This document shows positions 35,120 through 43,469 of a stretch of 64,000 nucleotides of DNA, piece by piece. The stretch spans positions 52,815 through 116,814 of the forward strand of contig PBDJ01000022.1 in NCBI GenBank assembly GCA_002717365.1, given 5' to 3'. Every line of letters begins with the position of its first letter. Position 1 is the first letter of the stretch. Both the position numbers and the translations under genes were made by a program. This stretch comes from Acidimicrobiaceae bacterium. GTDB taxonomy: Bacteria > Actinomycetota > Acidimicrobiia > Acidimicrobiales > MedAcidi-G1. The notes beneath the pieces are model-generated. The model had not been told where the DNA came from. It worked only from the letters and a program-made list of their open reading frames with translations, and searched no databases.

Positions 35120-36097
35120 ATGTTTGACCGCGCAAGCCTTCCGGTCTCAATCAGACTCCATGGGAGACGTTTCGCACGTCGAGCGTTCCCTCTGCTGCGT
35201 CAGATGTTGATACTGGTTTTCGGGAATCTCGGGCCCTTACATCCTCGATGCCGTAAAGGTCTAAATGGGCTGACCGTCTTCCTTTTCCATGACGTCACCT
35301 CCCGGCCGAGCCCGTTCTCTCATGACCTTGGTATGGCAACGGATCCCGAGTTGTTCCGTCAACAACTGAAATGGATCGCACGCGACTTCACCGTCGTCCA
35401 CCCTCGCGACTTGGGTGGTCAGGGACTTCCGCCCCGTCCCGCGATCCTTACCTTCGATGACGGATTTGGAGACTTTCGAGAAACTGCACTCCCCATCCTG
35501 GAAGAATTCGAAATGCCGGCTGTCGTCTTCCTCAATATGGACGTCTCGGAGGGGTCGCCTAATGCTGTCGCCCTCGGAATATGGAACTCGCCAAAATCCT
35601 CGAATCCAAATCGCTGGCAAAGCTCTACACCACATAGCTTCAAGCAGAGACTTGGTGACATCGCAACGATGGAACTAGTGGACGACCTCCTCGAGTACCA
35701 AGGGCCCTACCTGAAACCAGTAGATCTCAAGGCGCTGCAAGACCATCCGCTGGTATCGATCGCCAATCACCTCGACAACCACTGGTCCGTCCCCCAACTC
35801 GATCTCTCCGAGTTCGAACAGGCCCTGTTGGGCAACCAACGACGTATCGATACCTTCGATAACTCCCTCCGCTGGTACGCACATCCCCACGGCATCGGCA
35901 CGGCAGCCACTCACCGTCGAGCAATGGAACTCGGCTTTACACGGGTCTTCACTGGAGGCGGAAGACTTAATCCTGATCCCGATTCGCCGATCCTCGATCG
36001 GATCGATGTCGACAGGACTATCGGAAGTCGAATTGCATTCCGATGGCGTCTGACATTTCGAACCCTCTTGCCTCGCCGCAATACTTTGACGACTTGA
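35120..36097 (+). CDS. Polysaccharide deacetylase (NodB domain)
   Basis: 325 residues. The NodB core has 'PAILTFDDGFGDFRETALPI', where the DD pair binds metal, and 'VSIANHLDNHWSVPQLDLS', an N-H-x-x-N-H variant of the usual S/T-H-x-x-x-H metal histidines. 'YAHPHGIGTAATHRRAMELG' replaces the RxPY motif region. The N-terminus has a basic stretch and a short hydrophobic segment (about 20-37), possibly a membrane anchor or only a domain helix. It would remove N-acetyl groups from a surface or lipid-linked amino sugar. The metal motif variant lowers certainty that it is active. Confidence 0.8.
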   Translation: MFDRASLPVSIRLHGRRFARRAFPLLRQMLILVFGNLGPLHPRCRKGLNGLTVFLFHDVTSRPSPFSHDLGMATDPELFRQQLKWIARDFTVVHPRDLGGQGLPPRPAILTFDDGFGDFRETALPILEEFEMPAVVFLNMDVSEGSPNAVALGIWNSPKSSNPNRWQSSTPHSFKQRLGDIATMELVDDLLEYQGPYLKPVDLKALQDHPLVSIANHLDNHWSVPQLDLSEFEQALLGNQRRIDTFDNSLRWYAHPHGIGTAATHRRAMELGFTRVFTGGGRLNPDPDSPILDRIDVDRTIGSRIAFRWRLTFRTLLPRRNTLTT

Positions 36098-36102
36098 GAC
36101 CA

Positions 36103-36135
36103 CCGAACAGCCCGCTCGAAGGCTGACCGGTTCGG
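36103..36135. terminator. Candidate bidirectional terminator hairpin
   Basis: Between two convergent genes the sequence CCGAAC-AGCC-CGCTCGAA-GGCT-GACCG-GTTCGG can fold with a six-pair outer stem and a four-pair inner stem. There is no strong T tract on either side, so termination is only suggested by position and symmetry. Confidence 0.35.
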
Positions 36136-36138
36136 CTT

Positions 36139-37254
36139 TCAGGAGAGGCCCAATTGGTCAACAACCTCGTCTGCAACCCAGACGCAGTGATCAATCTTGC
36201 CCGCGAAGACGCTGACGTAACCTGGCTCCGCCGATTCGACGATGGATGGCCTCGTGTCGGTGACATCGCTGTTTGCTAGAACGACTCGAGGGCCTTGGAG
36301 AAAGCCCACGTGACGCGCTTTACTGAGGGATGGCACAAACGACTGGCAAGCCTCGAAGATCTCCGACAGAAACCGGTCTTTATCAAGTCCTGCGGCGGGC
36401 GAAGCTAAGGGGTCCAACCAGGCCCTATTGAGATTCTGGCCGACATCGCGACTGATAACCGTGTGATCGACGTGATAGAGGAGGAACTGGCCTGTCCTCC
36501 CGAACGGAAGGACCGTCATAAACGGTCCATCCATGACCGTGATACCGACGGGCTCAGCCTGCCATTCGAGGATTGGGACAACTGTGTACTCGTACTGGCG
36601 ATCTGGGACCGCGTGTCCAAGTTCTCTCGCAAACCGATTCACATCTGCATATGTGCTGTTGACCACAGCGTCGAAGGTCTGAACATCACCGTTGGTTAGA
36701 TGAATATCGAAACCGCCCTCAGTTCTTGAGATCGACTCAACATTTGCGTTTGTTTCTACTAACACCTTTGAATCGCTAAGCCAGGACGAAATCAAGTTAC
36801 GGAGGATGCCGCAGTCATAAACGACCTCATCAACGAGGACACCTAGGTCGACTCCGGCAATCGATGGCTCAAACGTGTCGACATCGAAGAGAGCGTGGCT
36901 CAAACCGAGTGCTTGGCAGAAGGCCAAGTATTCGTCAGATGTAGTTCGACTACCTTCCGACGCTATGAAGTAGGCGTTCGGGAAGTCACCAAGGATTGAC
37001 GGTTCGAACGTTTTACGAAATCTTTCAAACCCGCGGATGCATTGCTCAGCTGTATCCATATCGCGCGGGTAATGAAAACCAAGGTGGAGACGGTTTTGGT
37101 TATTGAAGGATGCTCCGCCGAGTATTCCGTCAAGTCGTTCAAATACGGTGACTGAACAGCCAACACCAGCCAACCGGAGTGAAACCATCGCTCCAAACAC
37201 CCCACAACCTATTACCGCCACATTGGGGGTTGAATCAGATCGTTTCGTCGCCAA
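36139..37254 (-). CDS. FAD-dependent oxidoreductase (DAO/glycine-oxidase fold)
   Basis: 371 residues from a TTG that lies 20 bases inside the preceding SDR gene; a GTG at 37221 (MAVIGCGVFGAM) is an equally plausible start. The dinucleotide-binding 'VAVIGCGVFGAMVSLRLAG' is followed by 'VFERLDGILGGASFNNQNRL' and a C-terminal 'PGYVSVFAGKIDHCVWVAD' closing the FAD site. The family oxidises C-N or C-O bonds of amino acids or sugars using O2 or other acceptors. Substrate unknown. It appears in a minus-strand run GNAT - SDR - this gene, which suggests a small biosynthetic module for an unusual sugar or substituent. Confidence 0.75.
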   Translation of the reverse strand: MATKRSDSTPNVAVIGCGVFGAMVSLRLAGVGCSVTVFERLDGILGGASFNNQNRLHLGFHYPRDMDTAEQCIRGFERFRKTFEPSILGDFPNAYFIASEGSRTTSDEYLAFCQALGLSHALFDVDTFEPSIAGVDLGVLVDEVVYDCGILRNLISSWLSDSKVLVETNANVESISRTEGGFDIHLTNGDVQTFDAVVNSTYADVNRFARELGHAVPDRQYEYTVVPILEWQAEPVGITVMDGPFMTVLPFGRTGQFLLYHVDHTVISRDVGQNLNRAWLDPLASPAAGLDKDRFLSEIFEACQSFVPSLSKARHVGFLQGPRVVLANSDVTDTRPSIVESAEPGYVSVFAGKIDHCVWVADEVVDQLGLS

Positions 37255-37921
37255 CGCCTATGACCTCGCCCGTCCGGTCCGCCCACTCTGGTCCTGTCAT
37301 CCGGTGTATCGCTTCCGCCACCTCTTCCAACGATCTGAGCTTTCCTGTCGCACTCCTTGCTACATGTCGACTCCGCACCTCAGGCGCCATGTCCACGAAC
37401 ATCTTCGAGCCTTCGATCAGGCTGGGCGCCAACGCGTTCACGCGCACATCGGGCGCCAGCCAGGTAGCCAGCGACTTGGTTAAGCCGATTAGGGCGGCCT
37501 TAGACGCCGCGTAGATCGGGTCGAAACTGCCTCGCTGACCTGAAACTGACGACATAAGAATCACATGGGCCTTCTGGTCGAGCAGAGGAAGCGCATCGCG
37601 TACCAACCTCGTCGGACCCGTAAAGTTGACCGTCATAACCTGCTCTATTTCTGCATCCTCGTAGTCGACAAGCGATCGCCCAGGCAGGACGCCGGCAAGT
37701 ATGACCAAGGTTCCCAGAGGGGCGAACTCAACTGCCGTCGATTCAGTGAAGTTACGGATGCTGGTGGGATCAGTGAGATCCAGATCAGCCCAAGTGGCCC
37801 CGTTTTCAGGTCGCTTCGTACCTTGTCTAGACGTCGCCAAGACACGGTGCCCAGCATCGGCCAGACGGCGGGTAATCGGTTGGCCAAGTGAAGACGCTGC
37901 GCCAACTATAAGAACGTTCAT
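37235..37921 (-). CDS. Short-chain dehydrogenase/reductase (classical SDR)
   Basis: 228 residues. 'MNVLIVGAASSLGQPITRRL' is the cofactor loop; 'LGTLVILAGVLPGRSL' replaces NNAG. 'HVILMSSVSGQRGSFDPIYA' and 'YAASKAALIGLTKSLATWL' give the catalytic S, Y and K. 'DVRVNALAPSLIEGSKMF' is the post-catalytic PG-like segment. It is a NAD(P)-dependent ketone or alcohol enzyme; the substrate is unknown but neighbours suggest sugar modification. Ten bases separate it from the GNAT gene and it overlaps the FAD enzyme gene, so the three are one operon. Confidence 0.85.
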   Translation of the reverse strand: MNVLIVGAASSLGQPITRRLADAGHRVLATSRQGTKRPENGATWADLDLTDPTSIRNFTESTAVEFAPLGTLVILAGVLPGRSLVDYEDAEIEQVMTVNFTGPTRLVRDALPLLDQKAHVILMSSVSGQRGSFDPIYAASKAALIGLTKSLATWLAPDVRVNALAPSLIEGSKMFVDMAPEVRSRHVARSATGKLRSLEEVAEAIHRMTGPEWADRTGEVIGVGDETI

Positions 37922-37930
37922 CCGCCGACA

Positions 37931-39085
37931 TTAAACATTGTCGCTCCAACCAATCGGCATCGCCCAAGAACGACCAGAAGTTTGCAAGTGGCGACCAAAC
38001 TCGTTGGTTCCGATTAGCACTGGCATCTTTCTTAGAGGCAGGAAGCCCAGTCGCAAGAGGTGTTGTGGCGAAACCTCCCGGTCATTAGACCAGAGAGAGA
38101 CGGTGTGAACGCCCTCAGCGTTTGCTATCACGTGACGAAGAAGAGAAGCGAAGAGACCGGAAGGCTGATCTGGACTAAGAAGCCAGTCGGCGATACAGAC
38201 TGTGGAATATCCATTGGGCCTGGTTATACGCCGTGTGACGAAGAATCCAACTGGTTGGTCCGAGACTGTTGCCAAATGGCCTACAAATGACTGAGATGGG
38301 TGAAGGGCGTAGCGATAAGCAAAGTAGTCAGAGTCCTGAACAAGGGTGAGCTTTCCTTCTAGCTTCTGGCAATCCCAAATATCATCAATCGCTTCGTAGA
38401 AATCCACTAACGGGCCAGTGGAAGTTAGGGCGAGCGAGTTAACGGTCGGTCTGATGCGTCGGCCGGACTGAAGAAGCCAGGTCGCAGCATCAACCATCTT
38501 GTGCGCCACACGACCGGATCTGAGCGGCAACCGGGACTCAAACAGGGCTCTGCACGGCCGATGCCAAGAGCGGCTGCTGACGAGGGGAACCTCAACATAC
38601 AGTCCTCGTCGAGAATAACCCGGGCGAGACTGATCGTTGGGGGTCGTGTATACAAAATCAACCCCGCGTTCAGCAAGTTGTTGGACGACTTCTTCAATAA
38701 GACGGCCAAAGACGCTCTTGTTCAGATAATCGTCGGAGTCGTAGGTGCCACGCGCCAGAGTTTGAGCGCGCCCTGCCCGGCGAAACGCAGGATGGGTAAA
38801 CGTGTCTCCGGTAAATGCGGCAAGCAAACTCTGCCCATCTATAGCGACCAACTTCATGGTCGCTGTCATCACCCCAACCACGTCCACACCACTGACCGCT
38901 AAAGCCAAGAATCCTTCACCAGCTGGGTTCGACCGGCCGAGCTTCCAGCGAAACAGCTCGGGACGACAAGGCTCTCCGAAGACCCCCGGGAAATGCGTAT
39001 TAAAGAAGTCAGACGTTCGATCAACCCAGATGTCGTCGAGATCCTCGACAAACACAACCTCCCAAGCTTGGTCAGAAGCTGGCAC
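37931..39085 (-). CDS. GNAT-superfamily acyltransferase, two-domain
   Basis: 384 residues. The first half resembles a GNAT domain: 'LFRWKLGRSNPAGEGFLAL', 'GVDVVGVMTATMKLVAIDG' and 'FTGDTFTHPAFRRAGRAQTL', the last standing where the V/I-x-P-x-x-R-x-x-G-x-G/A acetyl-CoA loop should be. Then 'VDFVYTTPNDQSRPGYSRRG' follows, as in GNAT proteins of exopolysaccharide loci. The second half has another possible GNAT-like fold. Probably N- or O-acylates a sugar or amino sugar in the cytoplasm; substrate unknown. First gene of a minus-strand trio with an SDR and an FAD enzyme. Confidence 0.7.
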   Translation of the reverse strand: MPASDQAWEVVFVEDLDDIWVDRTSDFFNTHFPGVFGEPCRPELFRWKLGRSNPAGEGFLALAVSGVDVVGVMTATMKLVAIDGQSLLAAFTGDTFTHPAFRRAGRAQTLARGTYDSDDYLNKSVFGRLIEEVVQQLAERGVDFVYTTPNDQSRPGYSRRGLYVEVPLVSSRSWHRPCRALFESRLPLRSGRVAHKMVDAATWLLQSGRRIRPTVNSLALTSTGPLVDFYEAIDDIWDCQKLEGKLTLVQDSDYFAYRYALHPSQSFVGHLATVSDQPVGFFVTRRITRPNGYSTVCIADWLLSPDQPSGLFASLLRHVIANAEGVHTVSLWSNDREVSPQHLLRLGFLPLRKMPVLIGTNEFGRHLQTSGRSWAMPIGWSDNV

Positions 39086-39306
39086 CCAGCGACTCTATGC
39101 GGTCGCACAACCTTAGGATCAACGGTTCGAGGCTAGATTTCCTTAAAGGCAAGAAGCCAACTGAAGAATTGGCAGCATTCTGCGTCTCTCAAGTCTCACG
39201 AGACTCTGAACGGCGCTGCCCGGCGTTCTACGTCTTGCTACACGCCAGGCGACTACAACCTCCGTAAAAACATTTAGAGGTCTAGGCAGATCCGATCAGA
39301 ACACTG

Positions 39307-40755
39307 ATGAATAGACGGTTGGTCCCGGTTGTCCCGGCAGCGTTCGCGGTTGCCGTCTACGCACCACTCATCTTCCGTCGCTCAGCGTGGAGTGATGACT
39401 TCCCATTGCTCCTCAACAGCAGCTCGACGAAAATTTTCTCCGATGGCCGACCGGTGCTGACGGTCTTGAATCGACTGGTGTTCGGCTCCGTGGACACAAT
39501 CGGCGAACTGGCAGTCGCCCGAGGGATCGGGCTCCTAGGCATCGCCTTCCTTCTCGCATATCTAACCCGACTTCTCCTAGAACTCGGTTGGTCACCAAAG
39601 GCAGCAATCCTTACCGGCATGTCGATCGGGCTCCTCCCGCCGTTCCATGCCTACGCCGGCTGGGCAACCGTGTTCTCGTTCCCCTGGATCATGCTGCTCA
39701 GCGCGTTTGCGGGCCACCGGTGGCTCCAAGCGCTCGAAGACCGACGCCGTGCTGGTGCCGGCTTCGCGATGGTCGCTATGACGCTTGCCCTCCTCGCCTA
39801 CCCACCTGCCGCGATGTTTTGCTGGGCCCCGCCCGCACTCCGGCTTCTCTGCCGGCCGACCGGCCCGCGGAGCGCCGTCGTGGACGCCTGCCGCACCGGC
39901 CTGCTCGTCGCCCTCTCCGGTTCTGTCAGTCTGCTCATCGCACGACTCACCATGACCCTTCTCGATATCCAGGCAGATCCTCGATTCCAGTTCATCGACT
40001 CGATCCCCGAACTCGTTGAGAAGGCACGTTGGTTCGCCACCCGCCCGCTTGGGATAGCCGCCCGACCGTTTCTCATCTCCAGTCCGAGTGACCTGATAGG
40101 CCTGCTCACCGCAATCCCTGTCCTGATCTTCCTTTCTTTCGGCTTACTGCTCCGGTTCAAGGGACCTATCGTCCGGCGCCTGGCCACCATGGCCATTCTC
40201 GGACTGATGGCCGCCCTAACCATGCTCAGCCACCTCCTGTCGGTTGAAAATCAGGTCGAATACCGGTTCATGGCGGGCCTCATTGTGGTGACATGGATCG
40301 CGCTCGTTGTCGCAGGACGGGAACTGCTCAGCCGGACTCTCGCTCGGTTTGGGATCGGGATCGACATCGCAACGATCGGCGTACTCGCCATGTCGCTGGT
40401 TATCGTTCCAGCAACGGTGGCGGCTCAACGCAACGTCAACCAGGTCTTTGTCCGACCTGCGGTGATCAAAGAAGCTCACCTACTCGAGCAACTCAGCGGC
40501 TTTGATCCCGAACAACATCACCGCCTCATCGTCATTGATGCACCTGGATCCTGGCCGACACGGCAGAACTTGGGCATCTACTCAGTCCGCACCGATCTCG
40601 CCCATTCCTGGGTGATCAGGGACAACCTGCGGCTCCTGCTCGCGGAGTCGTTCGACTTCGACGTCACCCCTGAAATCCGGGTCGTGGACAAGCCGAGCGA
40701 TCCCCATGCCGGCGAGTTCGTCATCGATCTCCGTCCTCTAGTCAGTCGCCTCTGA
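39307..40755 (+). CDS. Multi-span membrane protein, GtrII-like glycosyltransferase candidate
   Basis: 482 residues with roughly ten hydrophobic segments and a C-terminal soluble tail of about 100 residues. The first loop has 'FRRSAWSDDFPLLLNSSS' and 'IFSDGRPVLTVLNRLVFG'. A DD followed by GRP in the first extracytoplasmic loop is the pattern I associate with GtrII-type GT-C glucosyltransferases. GC is higher than its neighbours. Substrate unknown. It is followed by a 540-base stretch that holds an integrase relic. Confidence 0.6.
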   Translation: MNRRLVPVVPAAFAVAVYAPLIFRRSAWSDDFPLLLNSSSTKIFSDGRPVLTVLNRLVFGSVDTIGELAVARGIGLLGIAFLLAYLTRLLLELGWSPKAAILTGMSIGLLPPFHAYAGWATVFSFPWIMLLSAFAGHRWLQALEDRRRAGAGFAMVAMTLALLAYPPAAMFCWAPPALRLLCRPTGPRSAVVDACRTGLLVALSGSVSLLIARLTMTLLDIQADPRFQFIDSIPELVEKARWFATRPLGIAARPFLISSPSDLIGLLTAIPVLIFLSFGLLLRFKGPIVRRLATMAILGLMAALTMLSHLLSVENQVEYRFMAGLIVVTWIALVVAGRELLSRTLARFGIGIDIATIGVLAMSLVIVPATVAAQRNVNQVFVRPAVIKEAHLLEQLSGFDPEQHHRLIVIDAPGSWPTRQNLGIYSVRTDLAHSWVIRDNLRLLLAESFDFDVTPEIRVVDKPSDPHAGEFVIDLRPLVSRL

Positions 40756-40832
40756 AATACCAGTTGGACTTTTCGGTTCGCCGGTCAGACCAGTTCCGGC
40801 CCCCGCAGAGCACCGAGGGATACCGTCGGTCA

Positions 40833-40940
40833 ATGCCGTCGCGGATTACCGACGCCGAAGCCCGCCAGGTGATGGTCGACACTGGCCTGGAGCCGCTGGA
40901 GCCACATCTCGGTCACACACACCACACCCAAGAGCGATGA
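40833..40940 (+). pseudogene. N-terminal fragment of a possible treble-clef zinc-finger protein
   Basis: An ATG at 40833 opens 35 codons ending TGA at 40938-40940. 'ITDAEARQVMVDTGLEPLEP' resembles, from memory, the start of actinobacterial proteins with repeated EPLEPYPG...CRC units. The homology stops at EPLEP and the sequence then passes into the integrase relic in another frame. Probably a deletion junction. Weak evidence. Confidence 0.35.
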
Positions 40941-41220
40941 TGAAGCGCCTTGGCCATTCGTCGATCAATGCCACTCTCGATACCTACAAGCACCTGTTCC
41001 CCGCTCTCGACGAGGCACTGACAGAATGACTGGACGAACAGTTCCAGAACGCCATTTCCAACGACACGCGGCCTGTTCGCGGCCTGAGCAAACTCCCGCT
41101 GTCCGCCTTAAAACTCCAGCGGCGACGAAACACCTTTTCAAACAGGATTTTTATCTGTCGGGCTGCCAGGATTTGGACCCGGGACCTTCGATACCCCAGA
41201 TCACAGAAATCTACCCAGGG
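40925..41220 (+). pseudogene. C-terminal relic of a tyrosine-recombinase (phage-type) integrase
   Basis: The frame reads HPRAMMKRLGHSSINATLDT and then YKHLFPALDEALTE before TGA at 41027-41029. This is the conserved end of tyrosine integrases: the LGHSS box with its catalytic histidine and the T-x-x-x-Y catalytic tyrosine (T-L-D-T-Y). After the TGA the same frame continues LDEQFQNAISNDTRPVRGLS, typical of the integrase tail, so the TGA is a nonsense change (CGA to TGA would explain it). The frame then runs antisense through the tRNA-like sequence. The N-terminal two thirds and the RHT box are missing. Not functional. Confidence 0.8.
41158..41205 (-). pseudogene. tRNA-Pro-like 3' half (left copy)
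   Basis: Read on the minus strand, the 3' end is CAGCCCG plus discriminator A, preceded by a T arm CCGGG-TCCAAAT-CCTGG (five pairs, seven-base loop), a GAAGGTC variable region and an anticodon-like loop CTGGGGT, that is U33, anticodon GGG, G37. This fits tRNA-Pro(GGG). The T loop has TCC in place of TTC, and the D arm and 5' acceptor strand cannot be found, so it is a fragment or pseudogene. Confidence 0.55.
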
Positions 41221-41297
41221 TGTTCTCCTGAAAGGAGTAACTTTGCGGCCGTCTCACGCCGTGCCAACAGCGGCACCTCCATCTTGGATCTGATTCA

Positions 41298-42437
41298 ATG
41301 ACTTTGACCATCCCCTTCAACAAGCCGAGTGTCGAAGGGCGAGAGATTGAGTTGGTGTTAGCCGCGATTGAGAGAGGTGAGACCGCCGGTTCAGCCGAAT
41401 CCGCTGTCGCAGCCGTTGGCATCCTGCAGGAAGAACTCGCGGCTGAAGATGTTCTGCTAACCACCTCTTGCACCGCCGCTCTTGAATTGGTCGCGCTTCT
41501 TCTCGACATTAAGCCGGGCGATGTTGTGATCGTGCCTTCGTTCACCTTCGTGTCTACAGCTGTTTCCTTCGTCCGGTCCGGAGCCAAGATTCGGTTCGCT
41601 GACATCGACCCTGTCACTCTTGGCATCGACGTCGACCATGTCGCAGAACTTCTCGACGATCGGGTTCGGGCGGTGATCCCCGTGCATTATGCGGGCATCG
41701 CAGCCGACGTCGATCGACTCGTAGAACTATCCCGTAGCAATGCATTCGACATTGTCGAAGACAATGCTCATGGCCTGTACGGGCGGTTAAACAACAAGCC
41801 GCTCGGATCGTTTGGGAGATTTTCAACGCTTAGCTTCCACGAGACAAAAAATTTCACCTGTGGTGAAGGTGGTGCGCTAGTGGTGAACCGTCAATCCGAT
41901 GTCGACCGAGCTCACACTCTCTGCGACAAGGGAACCAACAGACGAAAGTTTCTTACCGGAGCTGTCGACAGTTACACCTGGGTTGACACAGGCTCTTCGT
42001 TTCGCCTGTCTGGTCTTCTCGCTGCGTTCCTTCAGGGTCAGCTGGAACAACGATCTCCTATCCTTGCGAAGCGAGCTGCAGTTACCGAGGCGTACCGAGA
42101 GCGGCTAGCTCCGCACTCCGAGGAACTCGGCTTCAGTTGCATTCCCGACCTTGACAACCGGCTGTCACCGTGTCACATGTTCTACGTGCTACTTGACTCC
42201 CGGCAATCCCGCGACCGGGTTCTCACCGAACTTCGTCAAGCGGGCATCATGGCCACGTTTCACTACGTGCCATTGCATTCATCGCCCGGAGCAACGCGAT
42301 TCGCTGACGGAAATGGCGATTGCCCGGTTACCGAAGACATCAGTGGTCGACTGCTCCGGCTCCCGTTCTTCAACTCGCTGACCATTGACGATATCGAGAT
42401 CGTGGTTGATCGATTCCTTCGATCAGCTAAGCACTGA
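41298..42437 (+). CDS. wecE: dTDP-4-keto-6-deoxyglucose aminotransferase (WecE/RffA-like)
   Basis: 379 residues, the E. coli WecE length. DegT/DnrJ/EryC1 fold: 'IPFNKPSVEGREIELVLAAI', 'LLTTSCTAALELVALLLDI', 'IVPSFTFVSTAVSFVRSGAK', 'VIPVHYAGIAADVDRL' and 'TLSFHETKNFTCGEGGALVV', where K184 binds PLP. 'DKGTNRRKFLTGAVDSYTWV' and 'MATFHYVPLHSSPG' are specific to the WecE group. It transaminates C4 of dTDP-4-keto-6-deoxy-D-glucose, giving a 4-amino-4,6-dideoxyhexose (Fuc4N by WecE itself, Qui4N by relatives). No RmlA or RmlB is in the window. First gene of a three-gene run ending in an N-formyltransferase. Confidence 0.9.
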   Translation: MTLTIPFNKPSVEGREIELVLAAIERGETAGSAESAVAAVGILQEELAAEDVLLTTSCTAALELVALLLDIKPGDVVIVPSFTFVSTAVSFVRSGAKIRFADIDPVTLGIDVDHVAELLDDRVRAVIPVHYAGIAADVDRLVELSRSNAFDIVEDNAHGLYGRLNNKPLGSFGRFSTLSFHETKNFTCGEGGALVVNRQSDVDRAHTLCDKGTNRRKFLTGAVDSYTWVDTGSSFRLSGLLAAFLQGQLEQRSPILAKRAAVTEAYRERLAPHSEELGFSCIPDLDNRLSPCHMFYVLLDSRQSRDRVLTELRQAGIMATFHYVPLHSSPGATRFADGNGDCPVTEDISGRLLRLPFFNSLTIDDIEIVVDRFLRSAKH

Positions 42438-42482
42438 AGCACTCCTGTCGTACCATCCATCAGTACCGAAAGGACTGGGCAC

Positions 42483-43439
42483 ATGACCACCGGGGTTTCT
42501 GAACTCGCCAGCAGCCCCCTGCTAAGCGTTGTCGTACCTGTATACGGGTGTGTGGATTCACTTCCCGAGTTGGTCCAGCGAGTGGTATCGGCAGTTGTAG
42601 AAGCTGACTGGGCTGCAGAGGTGGTCCTGGTCGACGACTGTTCTCCTGACGACTCCTGGTCGACTATTGAGTCGCTGGTCAGTTCTCGGAACGAGGTTGT
42701 GGGTGTCCGCCTCTCTAGAAACTTCGGTCAACACGCCGCGATAACCGCTGGTCTCGCTATCTGCAAAGGGCAAAAGGTCGTTGTCATGGACTGCGACCTA
42801 CAAGACCCTCCCGAACTCATCCCCGAGATGCTCGGACTCGCGGTCGAATACGACGTGGTTCTAGGACGCCGGCAAGGCAACTATCAAAGTCGTCCTCGCC
42901 TATTACTTGCCCGAATCTACAATCGCTTGGTATCGGCTATGGCGGGTGCTCAATTCGATCCTGCTATCGGCACGTTCAGTCTGGTTGACCGCAAGGTCGT
43001 CGATGCGTTCCTAAAACTAGGCGAGCACGACCGACATTTCATTTTCGCTATTCTTTGGCTGGGCTTCAAACAGACAACGATTGATTTCCAGCGGCAACCT
43101 CGTTCCGTGGGAGCAAGCAGTTACACCTTGCGGCGTCGGTTTGGCCATGCCATGCACGGAATCATGTTCCAGAACACAAGATTTCTCGGCCTCGTTGTAT
43201 CCACAGGCTTCATCACCGCCGCACTCGGTAGTGTTCTCGGTGTCTACACGATTATCCGCCGCATTACTGCGGACACCCTTCCCGGCTGGACAAGCACAGT
43301 CGCATTACTACTCTTTGTATTTGGCGCCTTAGTGACCATTCAAGGTGTCATTGGTCTCTACATTGGGCGTATCTTCCAGGAAGTAAAGGGTCGCCCGTCA
43401 TACCTCATTGACCATGTCCTACGAGCACCCGAATCATGA
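42483..43439 (+). CDS. GtrB/ArnC-type GT2 with two C-terminal membrane helices
   Basis: 318 residues. 'LLSVVVPVYGCVDSLPELVQ', 'AEVVLVDDCSPDDSWSTIE', 'VGVRLSRNFGQHAAITAGLA' and 'VVVMDCDLQDPPELIPEML' form the catalytic domain. 'IGTFSLVDRKVVDAFLKLG' and 'RSVGASSYTLRRRFGHAMHG' follow, with two membrane helices before 'GLYIGRIFQEVKGRPSYLI'. It probably transfers the amino sugar made by the neighbouring WecE/formyltransferase pair to undecaprenyl phosphate, as ArnC does for Ara4FN; that pairing is inferred from gene order. Confidence 0.88.
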   Translation: MTTGVSELASSPLLSVVVPVYGCVDSLPELVQRVVSAVVEADWAAEVVLVDDCSPDDSWSTIESLVSSRNEVVGVRLSRNFGQHAAITAGLAICKGQKVVVMDCDLQDPPELIPEMLGLAVEYDVVLGRRQGNYQSRPRLLLARIYNRLVSAMAGAQFDPAIGTFSLVDRKVVDAFLKLGEHDRHFIFAILWLGFKQTTIDFQRQPRSVGASSYTLRRRFGHAMHGIMFQNTRFLGLVVSTGFITAALGSVLGVYTIIRRITADTLPGWTSTVALLLFVFGALVTIQGVIGLYIGRIFQEVKGRPSYLIDHVLRAPES

Positions 43440-43469
43440 CCGGAACAACTTTGATTTGGGGTAGGTCAA

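Larger units (their letters stand above)
40756..41297. other. Gene-free 542 bases with relics of an integrated element
   Basis: The stretch holds, in order, a 35-codon fragment that resembles the N-terminus of an actinobacterial treble-clef zinc protein, the C-terminus of a tyrosine integrase with an in-frame stop, and a decayed tRNA-like sequence on the minus strand. Each is listed separately. A short hairpin CTCCT-GAA-AGGAG lies at about 41225-41237. Confidence 0.6.
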
